NCBI GenBank assembly: GCA_934647165.1
Contig: CAKUFA010000012.1
Location: 1 to 64,000, forward strand
DNA from: an uncultured Clostridia bacterium
GTDB lineage: Bacteria; Bacillota; Clostridia; Christensenellales; Aristaeellaceae
Direction of reading: 5' to 3'
Length of the DNA: 64,000 bases
Under the pieces are notes generated by a model. The model made no database searches and was not told the DNA's origin. It saw nothing but the letters and a program-made list of their open reading frames with translations. The stretch's first letter is position 1. Each line of letters starts with the position of its first letter. Positions 33,240 through 42,211 of this stretch are shown here, in pieces. The translations under genes and the position numbers were made by a program.

Positions 33240-35146
33240 TATGCTTCCTCTCCCATGGCCGCGGCAAGCAGCAGCTGCATCATCTGCCCCACCGCTGTGC
33301 CGCTGCCTGCTTCAGCGTGCCTCATCCCGTCCCGCACGGCCTTTTGCGTCCATGCCGCATTGCCCGTGGGCAGCATCACATTCGGCATTTGCTCCAATAC
33401 CGCCGACGCAAGCCTTCGGCGCGCCTTCGTTTCTGTCAAAGGAATTTCCGCAAGCTGCATCAGGTTATGCAGCTCCTGTATATCCAGCAAATCATTGGCG
33501 CGAGCTTCTCCCGGCAATGCGGGCGCCCTCCAGGATGCCTCCGTGGCCACGGCATACCGCATGTCCGCCGCCACGCGCTTTTTTTGTGCTTCCAGCAGCA
33601 GCAGGTGGCGTTCAAGCCTGTGCATGGCGTCCCGCTCCTGCATGGTTTGCGCACCCTTGTTTCCGGCTGCAAGGGCTTCTTCCTCCCGCGCCTTCGCCCG
33701 GTCAATACCGGCCATCATCTGGCCGTAGAGCCTGTCCTGCGCCGCACCGCCTATGCGCTGCACATACACCTGCTGTTCCTGTTCCAGCTGCGCAAGCTGC
33801 GTCCGCAGCGCGTCTGCCTGTTTCAGCATCCGATCCGCATCCGTTTCTTCCTGCGCGTTCCGGCGCACGGTGCGCTCCTCCGCCATGCCGCTTCGGCGGA
33901 TTTCCCCTTCCATCAACGCCAGTTCCCCGGCCACATCCAGCAATCGGCGATAGTTTTCCGCAGCCTTTTGCTGCTGGGTTTGCTGCGCATCCATGTTCAG
34001 CAGTGCCACAGGCAGATGCTCCGCCACCTCGGACAGGTGGCGCACAAGCATTGTCATACAGGCGCGTACATCGCCCAGCTGCGCGCACAGCGTCTTTTTC
34101 TCCTCATCCTTCACACCGTGCATCAGTTTTCCCAGCATCCCTATCTGCACACCAAGCGATCGTCTTTTGCTGAGGCGCTCCTCCATCGCCGGGGCAAGCT
34201 CCGCTTCCAGCATCGCATCTGCGCACAAGAGCCCGCCAAGAGCCTGCCGCCATTGCATGCCCGTTTCACCAAAGCTCTGCCAGTCAAGCCGCTCATGTGC
34301 TAAGCGAACGCTGTGTACGCCCTTCCCTCCCTGTGCCAGGTATTGTCCCACCGCCATCGCCGCCAAGTCTTCCGGCAGCTGTGCTCCCGCAGTGTTCTTT
34401 GTCAGCATATCCTCAGGCATGCCCAGCAGCGTAGCAGCGTCCAGCAGGCCGTTTCCCGGCAGCAGTGCTTCTTCGCGCAGCGTCTCCTTCGCGCTCGCAA
34501 TCAGCTTTTTTCCGTCCGTCCCCTCCGGCAAGGTATACGGCAGCACCAGCACGCCGCATATTTCCAATGCTTCACCGGTCAACCTCTCCCGCAGCATGCG
34601 TGCCAGCAGGCTGAGACCTGCCGCTCCGGCAGCGCCATGCAGCGCACCACACAAGGTCAGGCGCACCTTGTTTCCTGCATCTGCCGCTTTGCGCATGGCT
34701 GCCGCTGCCTCTTCAATCACACCGGGTTTTTCCTGCAAAGTGCTTGCCATGGCAAGTTTCGCCGCCCGCCTCTTGCCGCGGAATCCCCCACGGCCATCCA
34801 TGGCAGCCTCCTCCCGGCTGAGGAGCGTATCACGCAATAGCGCATCATTCCCCTGAAGCTCACTTGCAGCTGCACGGCACTCGCCAACCCAGCGCTGCAA
34901 ATCCAGCGCAGTGATAAAGCACCCGCCTGCCGTGCCGTTTATCACCTTCCGTGCTTTTTCATAGGCTTCCACAGCCTTTTCGGCACGTGCAAAATAAGGG
35001 CAGGCCGGATCCATGTCCACAACCAGCAGATGAAGCATGTCCAACGGCCCGGTTTCATCCCGCAGCATGCCCTCGCATGCCGCCCAAACAAGGCTCTCCA
35101 TCACTCGGCTTCCTGTTCCGCCTGCAAAGATTGCCCAGCGCTCCAT
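33239..35146 (-). CDS. Divergent tubulin/FtsZ-like protein
   Basis: A 635-residue protein. The N-terminus FAGGTGSRVMESLVWAACEGML (7-28) followed by LHLLVVDMD (38-46) matches the first Rossmann turn of tubulin-like proteins of the Tubulin_2 type (GLGGTGSRV…VDTD). The glycine-rich T4 signature, GGGTGSG in tubulins, appears as GALHGAAGAAG at 167-177, so nucleotide binding may be altered. Residues about 330-560 are largely helical with heptad-like stretches rich in Gln, Glu and Arg, suggesting a coiled coil. Start: GGAGGGAGCAGGCC before ATG. First gene of the pair; no clear promoter between it and the mgtC terminator. Confidence 0.65.
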   Translation of the reverse strand: MERWAIFAGGTGSRVMESLVWAACEGMLRDETGPLDMLHLLVVDMDPACPYFARAEKAVEAYEKARKVINGTAGGCFITALDLQRWVGECRAAASELQGNDALLRDTLLSREEAAMDGRGGFRGKRRAAKLAMASTLQEKPGVIEEAAAAMRKAADAGNKVRLTLCGALHGAAGAAGLSLLARMLRERLTGEALEICGVLVLPYTLPEGTDGKKLIASAKETLREEALLPGNGLLDAATLLGMPEDMLTKNTAGAQLPEDLAAMAVGQYLAQGGKGVHSVRLAHERLDWQSFGETGMQWRQALGGLLCADAMLEAELAPAMEERLSKRRSLGVQIGMLGKLMHGVKDEEKKTLCAQLGDVRACMTMLVRHLSEVAEHLPVALLNMDAQQTQQQKAAENYRRLLDVAGELALMEGEIRRSGMAEERTVRRNAQEETDADRMLKQADALRTQLAQLEQEQQVYVQRIGGAAQDRLYGQMMAGIDRAKAREEEALAAGNKGAQTMQERDAMHRLERHLLLLEAQKKRVAADMRYAVATEASWRAPALPGEARANDLLDIQELHNLMQLAEIPLTETKARRRLASAVLEQMPNVMLPTGNAAWTQKAVRDGMRHAEAGSGTAVGQMMQLLLAAAMGEEA

Positions 35147-35186
35147 GGCCTGCTCCCTCCTTTGTTCCTCCCTGTTTCTTTTCGCG

Positions 35187-35230
35187 AAAAAGCCCTCTTT
35201 TCCCTTCTGGCGAGAAAAGAGGGCTTTTCG
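35187..35230 (-). terminator. Terminator of the mgtC-like gene
   Basis: A 15-bp stem, AAAAGCCCTCTTTTC with 35212-35228, on the minus strand ending in TTTTTCGCG. It lies 20-60 bp after the MgtC stop and just upstream of the tubulin-like gene, separating the two transcription units at least partly. Confidence 0.85.
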
Positions 35231-35246
35231 TTATGCGGTTGTTGCC

Positions 35247-35939
35247 TCACGTATTACGGGTACGGATGCCTTGAATGTTGGCATATTCGGACAGGTGATT
35301 CACAATATCCCTGTAAGTGGTACCGCCCTGCATGTCCAACGTATACACATTGGTGTACAGATTGTATTTGCCCTTGTTTTCCACATGGAAGTCAATATCC
35401 AGCACGCGGATACCTGCTTCCTGAAAATAGGTGTTAATGAACGCCAGCGTCTCCACCCTGTGGATGAACTTGACCTCCACATTCTTCACGCTGTTGACCT
35501 TCACCACCCGCTGGAGTACCGTCAGCGTCACCATCACAATTGCACAGCCCGCGATGGCCAGTCCGTAGTAGCCCATGCCTGCCGCCAACCCCAGACAGCC
35601 GACATTCCACAAGGAAGCGGCGGTGGTCAATCCTGCGATTTTCTTCTGGCTGATGAAAATGGTACCTGCACCCAGGAAGCCGATACCGCTGACCACCTGT
35701 GCCGTGATTCGCCCCATGCTCACGGCAATGCCGCTGCCCGGGTTATTCAGGTTCAAGGTGATGGTATCTGCAATAATATATGTTTCCAGAATGGCAATGG
35801 TTGCCGCGCCGACGCACACGAGCACATGGGTGCGCATGCCGGCCGGGCGATTTTTCTTCTCTCGCTCAATGCCAACCACGCAGCCAACAACCACAGCCAG
35901 CAATAAGCGAATGCCTGCCTCCCACCATTGCACGCTCAT
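35247..35939 (-). CDS. MgtC/SapB family membrane protein
   Basis: A 230-residue protein with four or five N-terminal membrane segments containing VVGCVVGIEREKKNRPAGMRTHVLVCVGAA and SGIGFLGAGTIF, the MgtC/SapB signature, and a C-terminal ~90-residue cytosolic ACT-like tail. MgtC proteins affect Mg2+ homeostasis and acid survival; the clostridial members are uncharacterised. It has its own promoter and terminator. AAAGGAG is only 3 bp from the ATG, so a GTG two codons later is a possible alternative start. Confidence 0.88.
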   Translation of the reverse strand: MSVQWWEAGIRLLLAVVVGCVVGIEREKKNRPAGMRTHVLVCVGAATIAILETYIIADTITLNLNNPGSGIAVSMGRITAQVVSGIGFLGAGTIFISQKKIAGLTTAASLWNVGCLGLAAGMGYYGLAIAGCAIVMVTLTVLQRVVKVNSVKNVEVKFIHRVETLAFINTYFQEAGIRVLDIDFHVENKGKYNLYTNVYTLDMQGGTTYRDIVNHLSEYANIQGIRTRNT

Positions 35940-35962
35940 CAGCTCCTTTGTTCGTATTGTTT

Positions 35963-35991
35963 ATTTTACCATAAACTTTACAAAACTTCAA
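35963..35991 (-). promoter_or_regulatory. Promoter of the mgtC-like gene
   Basis: On the minus strand: TTGAAG, 17 bp, TAAAAT, about 25 bp upstream of the start codon. Confidence 0.6.
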
Positions 35992-36079
35992 GCAGATGTC
36001 GCAAATCTCTTTTTTGCCATAATCAGTTTTTTGTAGAAGGAACGTTTTTCCGCCGCCCATGCTGTCAGGCGCAAAAGTG

Positions 36080-36775
36080 TTATTCCAGGCCCAGCGTTTC
36101 ATCCACCGGCAGGGACAGCACAATGCCCTGCGCCGGTGTTTTCAGCCCGCACTTGGCGCTAATGGCACTCATGATCTCCTGCCGCTTATCACTGGGGATG
36201 ATAATCATCGCAATGTCCTGCTCATCCTGCATGGGCATGCCCATAAACTGTTTTGCCTTTTCATCGCCATGCCGCACGCCCCTTAGCACCGTTCCGCCAC
36301 GCGCGCCCGCACTGCGGGCTGCTTCCACCACATCGCCGCTGTAGCCGCTGTTCACAGCCACCAGCACCATGGAATAGGTCGTTTTTTCCGCCATGGTTTC
36401 GCTTTCCCCTTTCGCCTTGTGTTCCGCACTCCGTTTTTGCATTCCCGTCATCATTTGCAGCATGCTGCCCTGCATGCCGTCCACCTTCAAGGTTGCCGCA
36501 ACGCCATGGCCGCGTTTATCAAATCCCATGGCGTGCCGCAGCTCTGTCATCACCTGCCCGGTCATGCAGCGGGGCATCATGGCCAGCGTCAGCACCCGCG
36601 TGGTTCCCGACAGGCCGCATATATCCAGCCACTCGGACGTTGCCGTGCCCTGCCCACGCAGCTGATGGAACACACTCAGATGCATGCCGCCCAGCACGTT
36701 TCTGATGCGCGTCTCATCCTCTTCCCGGGCAATCACCACCAGCATGCGCGGGCTGATTTTCATTTCTTCGCTCAT
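36080..36775 (-). CDS. Tandem PII-like signalling protein
   Basis: A 231-residue protein with two ferredoxin-like PII modules: residues about 8-110 (RMLVVIAREEDETRIRNVL) and 130-231 (YSMVLVAVNSGYSGDVVEAARSAGARGGTVLRGV, IIIPSDKRQEIMSAI). The second contains the IPxxxRxxI end typical of GlnB-like proteins. The canonical uridylylation tyrosine loop is not evident. It overlaps the DUF1538 gene by 4 bp (ATGA), so it most likely regulates that membrane protein. The duplication in one chain is unusual. Confidence 0.75.
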   Translation of the reverse strand: MSEEMKISPRMLVVIAREEDETRIRNVLGGMHLSVFHQLRGQGTATSEWLDICGLSGTTRVLTLAMMPRCMTGQVMTELRHAMGFDKRGHGVAATLKVDGMQGSMLQMMTGMQKRSAEHKAKGESETMAEKTTYSMVLVAVNSGYSGDVVEAARSAGARGGTVLRGVRHGDEKAKQFMGMPMQDEQDIAMIIIPSDKRQEIMSAISAKCGLKTPAQGIVLSLPVDETLGLE

Positions 36776-38343
36776 TTGTCTTCCTCCTCCGGCATCAGCA
36801 CAATCTCATCGTCCGGTTCGATCGTACTCGCTGCCTGCCCGCGGTTTTTCCGCATATACACAAGCCCCATGACCTGAATGGCAATCAGCGGCGTGAGCGC
36901 CACCAGCGCTACCACGCCGAACGCATCCGTTACAACATTGCCGCCCACTGCCGTGCACGCACCCATGGCCAGCGGCAGCAGAAAGGTGGATGTCATCGGG
37001 CCGCTGGCCACCCCGCCGGAGTCAAAGGCTACGCCCACAAAAATGGGCGGCACAAACCTCGTCATCATCAGCGCCAGCACATAGCCGGGTATGATAATCC
37101 AATAGATGCTCATACCCGTGAGCACGCGCACCATGCTCAGTCCAACGGCGCATGCAACGCCGATGGAAAGGCTCATGTTCATCATTTTGTGGCTGATAGC
37201 GCCGCCGGTAATCTCCTCCACCTGATGGTTCAGCACCTGTACCGCCGGTTCCGCCTTCACAATGTAATAGCCAATCACAAGCCCCGTCGGAATCAGCAGC
37301 CACCGCGTCCAGCCTTCGGCCAGCTTCAGCCCCAGCAGGTTGCCCACCGGCGCAAACCCCACATTGACCCCCGTGAGAAACAGGATCAGCCCCACTTCTG
37401 TATACAGGAAACCAACGCACATCTTCAGCACCTGATTCCGCCGGTATTTGCGTCCGATTGCCTGAAACAGCGCAAATACGCCCAGCACCGGCGCGGTGCT
37501 TAAAAGCACTTCCCTGGCATAATGCGGCAAAGCACGCAGGAAAATGTGGAACACATCCCGGCTTGTCGCCACTTCCGGAATCACCACCGCCGTATACGTT
37601 GCTTCTTCCGGGTGATAAAAAATGCCAAGCAGCAGTACCATCAGCACCGGCCCAATGGAGCACAACGCAATGAGACCGAAGCTGTCGCTTGCGCCCTCCC
37701 GGTCGCTTCTTGCCGCGGACAGGCCGACGCCAACCGCCATAATAAAGGGCACCGTCATGGGGCCGGTGGTCACGCCGCCCGCGTCAAAGGCCACGGCTAC
37801 AAAAGCATCCGGCGTCAGGAAAGCCAGCACAAACAGCGCGCCATAAAACGCGCCCAGCAAAACGGGCAGGCTGATGTGGAACACAATGCGCAGAACCGCA
37901 ATCACCAGAAAGCCGCCTACGCCCACCGCCACCGTCCATATCAGCACCTGATTGGGAATAGAGGCCACCTGCTCCGCCAGCACCTGCAAATCCGGTTCGG
38001 ACAGGGTGATCACCGCGCCCACAGCAAAGCAGATCAGCATGCTCACCCATAGCCGGCGATTCTTGGCCAGCTGGCTGCCAAGCCCCTGTCCAAGGGGCGT
38101 CATGGCCATTTCCGCCCCAAGCTGGAAAAAGCCCATTCCCACCATCAGCAGCACCGCACTCATCAGAAATAGCGATAGCGTGCCGATTTCCATTGGCACC
38201 AGCGTAACGCTCAAAAGCAGCACAATCACCGTGATGGGCATAACGCTTGCAAACGATTCACGCAGGTTTTGTTTCAGCTTCTCGTTCAGCAACGGCTTCT
38301 TTTCCTCCTTTTCCGGCGTTTTATGCCGGACGCATTCTCGCAT
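36772..38343 (-). CDS. DUF1538 membrane protein, two copies fused (UmpA/UmpB-like transporter)
   Basis: A 523-residue polytopic membrane protein built from two homologous halves. Each half contains an AFDAGGVTTGPMTVPF-type block (VAFDAGGVTTGPM near 200 and VAFDSGGVASGPM near 445), diagnostic of DUF1538. In other bacteria the two halves are separate genes (umpA, umpB), reported as a two-component Na+(K+)/H+ antiporter. A single-chain form is a natural fusion. The partner PII-like gene immediately downstream suggests ligand-gated control. The 38343 start has only a weak ribosome site, so the first ~20 residues are uncertain. Confidence 0.8.
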   Translation of the reverse strand: MRECVRHKTPEKEEKKPLLNEKLKQNLRESFASVMPITVIVLLLSVTLVPMEIGTLSLFLMSAVLLMVGMGFFQLGAEMAMTPLGQGLGSQLAKNRRLWVSMLICFAVGAVITLSEPDLQVLAEQVASIPNQVLIWTVAVGVGGFLVIAVLRIVFHISLPVLLGAFYGALFVLAFLTPDAFVAVAFDAGGVTTGPMTVPFIMAVGVGLSAARSDREGASDSFGLIALCSIGPVLMVLLLGIFYHPEEATYTAVVIPEVATSRDVFHIFLRALPHYAREVLLSTAPVLGVFALFQAIGRKYRRNQVLKMCVGFLYTEVGLILFLTGVNVGFAPVGNLLGLKLAEGWTRWLLIPTGLVIGYYIVKAEPAVQVLNHQVEEITGGAISHKMMNMSLSIGVACAVGLSMVRVLTGMSIYWIIIPGYVLALMMTRFVPPIFVGVAFDSGGVASGPMTSTFLLPLAMGACTAVGGNVVTDAFGVVALVALTPLIAIQVMGLVYMRKNRGQAASTIEPDDEIVLMPEEEDK

Positions 38344-38505
38344 TTTTCCCCAAACAGGCCGCGCCGCTTTCGCCTCGCATCCTTTTGGTATGATATTCTA
38401 CCTATATTAAATACTATAATAGATTCGTTGCATTTCTGTCAAGGTCACATTTCATCCTATCTGTCCGGTGCGGTGCATTTCTTTTGTTTCCCTTCGCCTG
38501 CACGA

Positions 38506-38534
38506 TTGACAAACCAACCGCTTCATTCTATGAT
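38506..38534 (+). promoter_or_regulatory. Promoter of the M20 peptidase gene
   Basis: TTGACA, 17 bp, TATGAT, 60 bp upstream of the ATG at 38595. Confidence 0.75.
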
Positions 38535-38594
38535 GATACCGATTCTGACAGAAGGGGCAAAGCCTTTCCGTCAATCATCAAGGAGGTTGCTTTC

Positions 38595-39728
38595 ATGACC
38601 ACCGAAGCCTTGCAGGCTTTGCTGCTTCCGCAATTCTCGTGGCTCCATCAGCACCCGGAGCTTGGCTTTGAGGAGCATCAGACCACCGCGAAGATTCATG
38701 ATTTTCTTGTCAGCCAGGGCGTTGAGGAGCTCCCCACCGGGCTGCCTACCGGCGCTATTGCAGTGGTTCGCGGCGCACTGCCCGGGCGCACCATCGGCCT
38801 GCGGTGCGATATTGACGCATTGCCCATCCAGGAGGACACCCCCCTGCTGTATGCGTCCGAAATTCCCGGAAAAATGCATGCCTGCGGCCATGATTTTCAT
38901 ACAACGACTATGCTGGGCGTTGCGGCGCTTCTCCAGCAGCGCCGCGCTGCCCTTCACGGCACCTATAAAATCGTCTTTCAGCCTGCCGAGGAACTGTCCA
39001 CCGGGGCGGAAACCGTTGTTTCCACCGGCCTTGTGGATGATGCGGCGCTGTTTCTGGGCATCCATTCCTATCCCTTTTTCCCTGCGGGCACGCTGGGGCT
39101 TAAGCCCGGTGCGGTCATGGCGGCAGTGGATCGCTTTGCCATCCACGTTCGCGGGCAAGGCAGTCATGCCGCCGAGCCCCACCGCGCCATTGATCCCGTG
39201 ATTGTGCAAGCCTCCATCGTCTCCGCGGCGCAAACCATCGTCAGCCGCACGCTCTCCCCCTTTGCCCATGCGCTTTTGTCCATCACCCATGTGAACTGCG
39301 GAACCACCTGGAATGTGATCCCGGATACCGCCTTCCTGGAAGGCACCGTTCGCACCCTTGATCCCGCCGACCGCGCCCGCATGGAAACCGCCCTGCGCCG
39401 CCTTGTGGAGGACACTGCCGCCGCCTTTGGCGCAACCGCTGTGCTGGACTGGATGCCCGGCCCCGCCGCCGTTGTCAATGATGACGTGCTGCTCGCCCAC
39501 GCCCGCAGCACCGCGCACGCCATGGGCTTCACCACCGCCCTCCAGCAGGATACCATGGGCGGCGAGGATTTCAGCGCTTTCCTGCGTGGACGTCCCGGGC
39601 TGTTCATTCGTGTGGGCACAGGCGGCGGCTGTCCGTCCCACAGGCCGCAATTCACGGTCGATCCCTCTGCCCTTGCCCCTGCCGCGGAATATTTTGCCTG
39701 CCTTGCTGCGGAGCTTGCCGCGGAATAA
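38595..39728 (+). CDS. M20 family amidohydrolase (hippurate/N-acyl amino acid hydrolase type)
   Basis: A 377-residue cytosolic metallo-amidohydrolase. The motifs HQHPELGFEE, GLRCDIDALPI, MHACGHDFHTTTMLG (metal ligands), QPAEE and GGEDFSAFL are all in place, as is a dimerisation domain in the middle. Enzymes of this class remove acyl groups from amino acids or indole-auxin conjugates; which one cannot be told. The ATG at 38595 follows AAGGAGG; the frame opens earlier but without a ribosome site. Single gene with its own promoter and terminator. Confidence 0.9.
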   Translation: MTTEALQALLLPQFSWLHQHPELGFEEHQTTAKIHDFLVSQGVEELPTGLPTGAIAVVRGALPGRTIGLRCDIDALPIQEDTPLLYASEIPGKMHACGHDFHTTTMLGVAALLQQRRAALHGTYKIVFQPAEELSTGAETVVSTGLVDDAALFLGIHSYPFFPAGTLGLKPGAVMAAVDRFAIHVRGQGSHAAEPHRAIDPVIVQASIVSAAQTIVSRTLSPFAHALLSITHVNCGTTWNVIPDTAFLEGTVRTLDPADRARMETALRRLVEDTAAAFGATAVLDWMPGPAAVVNDDVLLAHARSTAHAMGFTTALQQDTMGGEDFSAFLRGRPGLFIRVGTGGGCPSHRPQFTVDPSALAPAAEYFACLAAELAAE

Positions 39729-39740
39729 ACCCGCCGCTAA

Positions 39741-39786
39741 GGAAAAGGCAGCCCGCTCATTTCAAGCAAGCTGCCTTTTCCTGTTC
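39741..39786. terminator. Bidirectional terminator
   Basis: GGAAAAGGCAGC (39741-39752) pairs with GCTGCCTTTTCC (39770-39781) between two convergent genes. Confidence 0.8.
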
Positions 39787-39801
39787 CATTATGCACCTGT
39801 T

Positions 39802-40053
39802 TCAGTTTTGCAGGCCATCTATCAACTTCTGCCGCGCTTCCTCGCAGCTGGTCACATGGCCGTCCATGCCCATGTAGGTCAGCGCATCCCGCCACACATC
39901 CAGGCTTGCATCCTGCGGGGCAATTTTTTTCACGGCTTTCGCCATCTGTGCACGATCTCTCTGGTTGGCACTGCACAAGTCCGATAAATACTCGCAGTCT
40001 GCCACCGCGCGCATCATTGCATCCAGCACAGAAACCTTTCCGGGTTTGTCCAT
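39802..40053 (-). CDS. Small conserved-looking protein of unknown function
   Basis: An 83-residue, mostly helical, acidic-basic balanced protein (MDKPGKVSVLDAMMRAVADC…). I do not recognise a family. It is supported as real by a near-consensus promoter 50-75 bp upstream and a terminator just after. The start at 40053 has GAAGGG 9 bp upstream; an ATG three codons earlier (40062) is possible. Confidence 0.6.
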   Translation of the reverse strand: MDKPGKVSVLDAMMRAVADCEYLSDLCSANQRDRAQMAKAVKKIAPQDASLDVWRDALTYMGMDGHVTSCEEARQKLIDGLQN

Positions 40054-40100
40054 CGTGCACATCCCTTCTCTTTCTTTGGCGTTTTTCTGTTTCTTATTAT

Positions 40101-40129
40101 ATTATATAGAGCTTTCGCTCGCACGTCAA
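40101..40129 (-). promoter_or_regulatory. Strong promoter of the small gene at 39802
   Basis: On the minus strand: TTGACG, 17 bp, perfect TATAAT. Confidence 0.75.
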
Positions 40130-40386
40130 TATATTTTGTTTACTTTATATAAATTTTGTTTTTTTTTTTTTTGATTTATTGGCATTTTGTCATAAATTTA
40201 TTGATGAGAATTGTCCTCTTTCCACGGTTTTCTCAAAGGCTGCCGACATCGTTTCACAAAACTTTTTCGCGCTTCTTTGCGCCTGAAAAGCGCCGTCTTC
40301 CTGAGCCGCAAATGACGAACATGCCATCCTCGCGGGATGATGATAACATTGACCACCATGCAAAGAAATAATCCCCTGTCAAGCAC
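40130..40386. other. AT-rich intergenic DNA
   Basis: About 260 bp with a run of T residues near 40158-40171 and no credible gene or RNA. Part of the gap between the small gene and groEL. Confidence 0.5.
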
Positions 40387-40427
40387 AAAAATCGGCATCT
40401 GCTTTTAAGGCAGGTGCCGATTTCTGT
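40387..40427 (-). terminator. Terminator of groESL
   Basis: AAATCGGCA(T/C)CTGC stem with loop around TTTTAAG, followed on the minus strand by TTTTTGTG. It lies about 100 bp after the groEL stop codon. Confidence 0.75.
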
Positions 40428-40524
40428 TACCCTATAATGCGCTTGAATTTTTAGCGTAAGTTTGGCGTAAATCCGCTTTTGCACACTCAAAAGATCAAGC
40501 AGTTTCAAGGCTTTGCGGCGGGTC

Positions 40525-42156
40525 TTAGTACATGCCGCCCATGCCGCCTGCACCGCCGGCAGGAGCCGCGGGTTCGGGCGCAGGGATGTCCGCCACCAGG
40601 GATTCGGTGGTCAGCACCATGGCCGCAACGCTGGCAGCATTCTGCAAAGCAGAACGGGTCACCTTGGTCGGGTCGATGATGCCGCGTTCGATCATGTCCA
40701 CATACTCGCCCTTGAGCGCGTCGTAGCCATAACCGGGCTTCTGCGCATTCTTGATGTTCTCCACAATCACGCTGCCGTCAATGCCGGCGTTTGCCGCAAT
40801 CTGACGGATCGGCTCTTCCAGGGCGCGCAGCACAATCTGCACACCGGTCTTGGCATCGCCCGCGTAGTTGTTCAACTCAGCACGCACGCTGGGCAGCACA
40901 TTCAGCAGCGCAATGCCGCCGCCGGGCACAATGCCCTCTTCCACAGCAGCACGGGTCGCAGCCAGCGCGTCTTCGATGCGCAGCTTGCGTTCCTTCATTT
41001 CCACTTCCGTGGCCGCGCCAACCTGGATCACCGCCACACCGCCGGCCAGCTTAGCCAGGCGCTCCTGCAGCTTCTCACGGTCGTAGTCGCTGGTGGTTTC
41101 GGCAATCTGTGCGCGAATCTGCGCCACGCGGGCGTCAATGTCCGCCTTGTTGCCAGCGCCGCCAACAATGGTGGTGTTCTCCTTGTTCACCTTCACCTGG
41201 CGTGCCTTGCCCAGCATGTCCAGGGTGGCTTCCTTCAGCTCCATGCCGGTTTCGGAGGAAATCACCGTGCCGCCGGTCAGGATGGCGATATCCTGCAGCA
41301 TTTCCTTGCGGCGGTCGCCAAAGCCGGGTGCCTTCACCGCCACGCAGGTGAAGGTGCCGCGCAGCTTGTTCACCACCAAGGTGCTCAGGGCTTCGCCCTC
41401 AACGTCTTCGGCGATGATGAGCATCTTCTTGCCGGTCTGCACCACCTGCTCCAGCAGGGGCAGCACTTCCTGGATGTTGCTGATCTTCTTGTCCGTGATA
41501 AGGATCACCGGATCATCCAGCACCGCTTCCATCTTCTCGGTGTCGGTCACCATGTAGGCAGAGGCATAGCCGCGGTCAAACTGCATGCCTTCCACCGTGG
41601 TCATGCCGGTGGACATGGTCTTGCTTTCTTCCACCGTGATAACGCCATCATTGCCAACCGTCTCCATCGCGTCGGAGATCAGCTTGCCGATGGTTTCGTC
41701 CGCAGCGGAGTTGGCGGCAACCTGTGCAATGGCCTGCTTGCCGCTCACGGGCTGGCTCAGTTCACGCAGCCCCTTCACAGCCGCCTCAGTGGCCGCTTCG
41801 ATGCCCTTCTTGAGCACCATGGGGTTCGCACCGGCAGCCAGGTTCCTCAGGCCTTCGCGGATGATGGCCTGCGCCAGCAGCGTTGCTGTGGTGGTACCGT
41901 CGCCCGCCACATCGTTGGTCTTGGTGGAAACTTCCTTCACCAGCTGGGCGCCCATGTTTTCAAAGGGATCTTCCAGTTCAATCTCCTTGGCAATGGTCAC
42001 ACCGTCGTTGGTGATGAGGGGGGCGCCGTACTTCTTGTCCAGCACCACATTGCGGCCCTTCGGGCCCAGGGTAATCTTCACAGTGTCCGCCAGGGCATTC
42101 ACGCCCTTTTCAAGGCTGCGGCGAGCCTGCTCGCCATACTGAATCTGCTTTGCCAT
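40525..42156 (-). CDS. groEL: Chaperonin GroEL
   Basis: A 543-residue 60-kDa chaperonin, full length. It has the ATP-binding GDGTTTATLLAQAI block, the apical domain, EEGIVPGGGIALL near residue 400 and the flexible Gly/Met tail ending GGAGGMGGMY. It folds proteins in the cytosol with GroES. It follows groES by about 55 bp in one CIRCE-controlled transcript. Confidence 0.99.
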   Translation of the reverse strand: MAKQIQYGEQARRSLEKGVNALADTVKITLGPKGRNVVLDKKYGAPLITNDGVTIAKEIELEDPFENMGAQLVKEVSTKTNDVAGDGTTTATLLAQAIIREGLRNLAAGANPMVLKKGIEAATEAAVKGLRELSQPVSGKQAIAQVAANSAADETIGKLISDAMETVGNDGVITVEESKTMSTGMTTVEGMQFDRGYASAYMVTDTEKMEAVLDDPVILITDKKISNIQEVLPLLEQVVQTGKKMLIIAEDVEGEALSTLVVNKLRGTFTCVAVKAPGFGDRRKEMLQDIAILTGGTVISSETGMELKEATLDMLGKARQVKVNKENTTIVGGAGNKADIDARVAQIRAQIAETTSDYDREKLQERLAKLAGGVAVIQVGAATEVEMKERKLRIEDALAATRAAVEEGIVPGGGIALLNVLPSVRAELNNYAGDAKTGVQIVLRALEEPIRQIAANAGIDGSVIVENIKNAQKPGYGYDALKGEYVDMIERGIIDPTKVTRSALQNAASVAAMVLTTESLVADIPAPEPAAPAGGAGGMGGMY

Positions 42157-42211
42157 AATTGCTCAGACTCCTTTACTTGCTCTTGCTCAATTGCTCTTTC
42201 ACTCGGAAAAC

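Noticed and set aside
31632..33728. 698-codon open frame on the plus strand
   Set aside because: Antisense to the 1068-aa and 635-aa genes; Cys/Arg/His-rich translation without motifs, whereas the minus frame carries ordered actin-fold motifs.
40158..40171. Poly-T tract as a terminator
   Set aside because: No stem precedes it on plus; likely simple-sequence AT-rich spacer.
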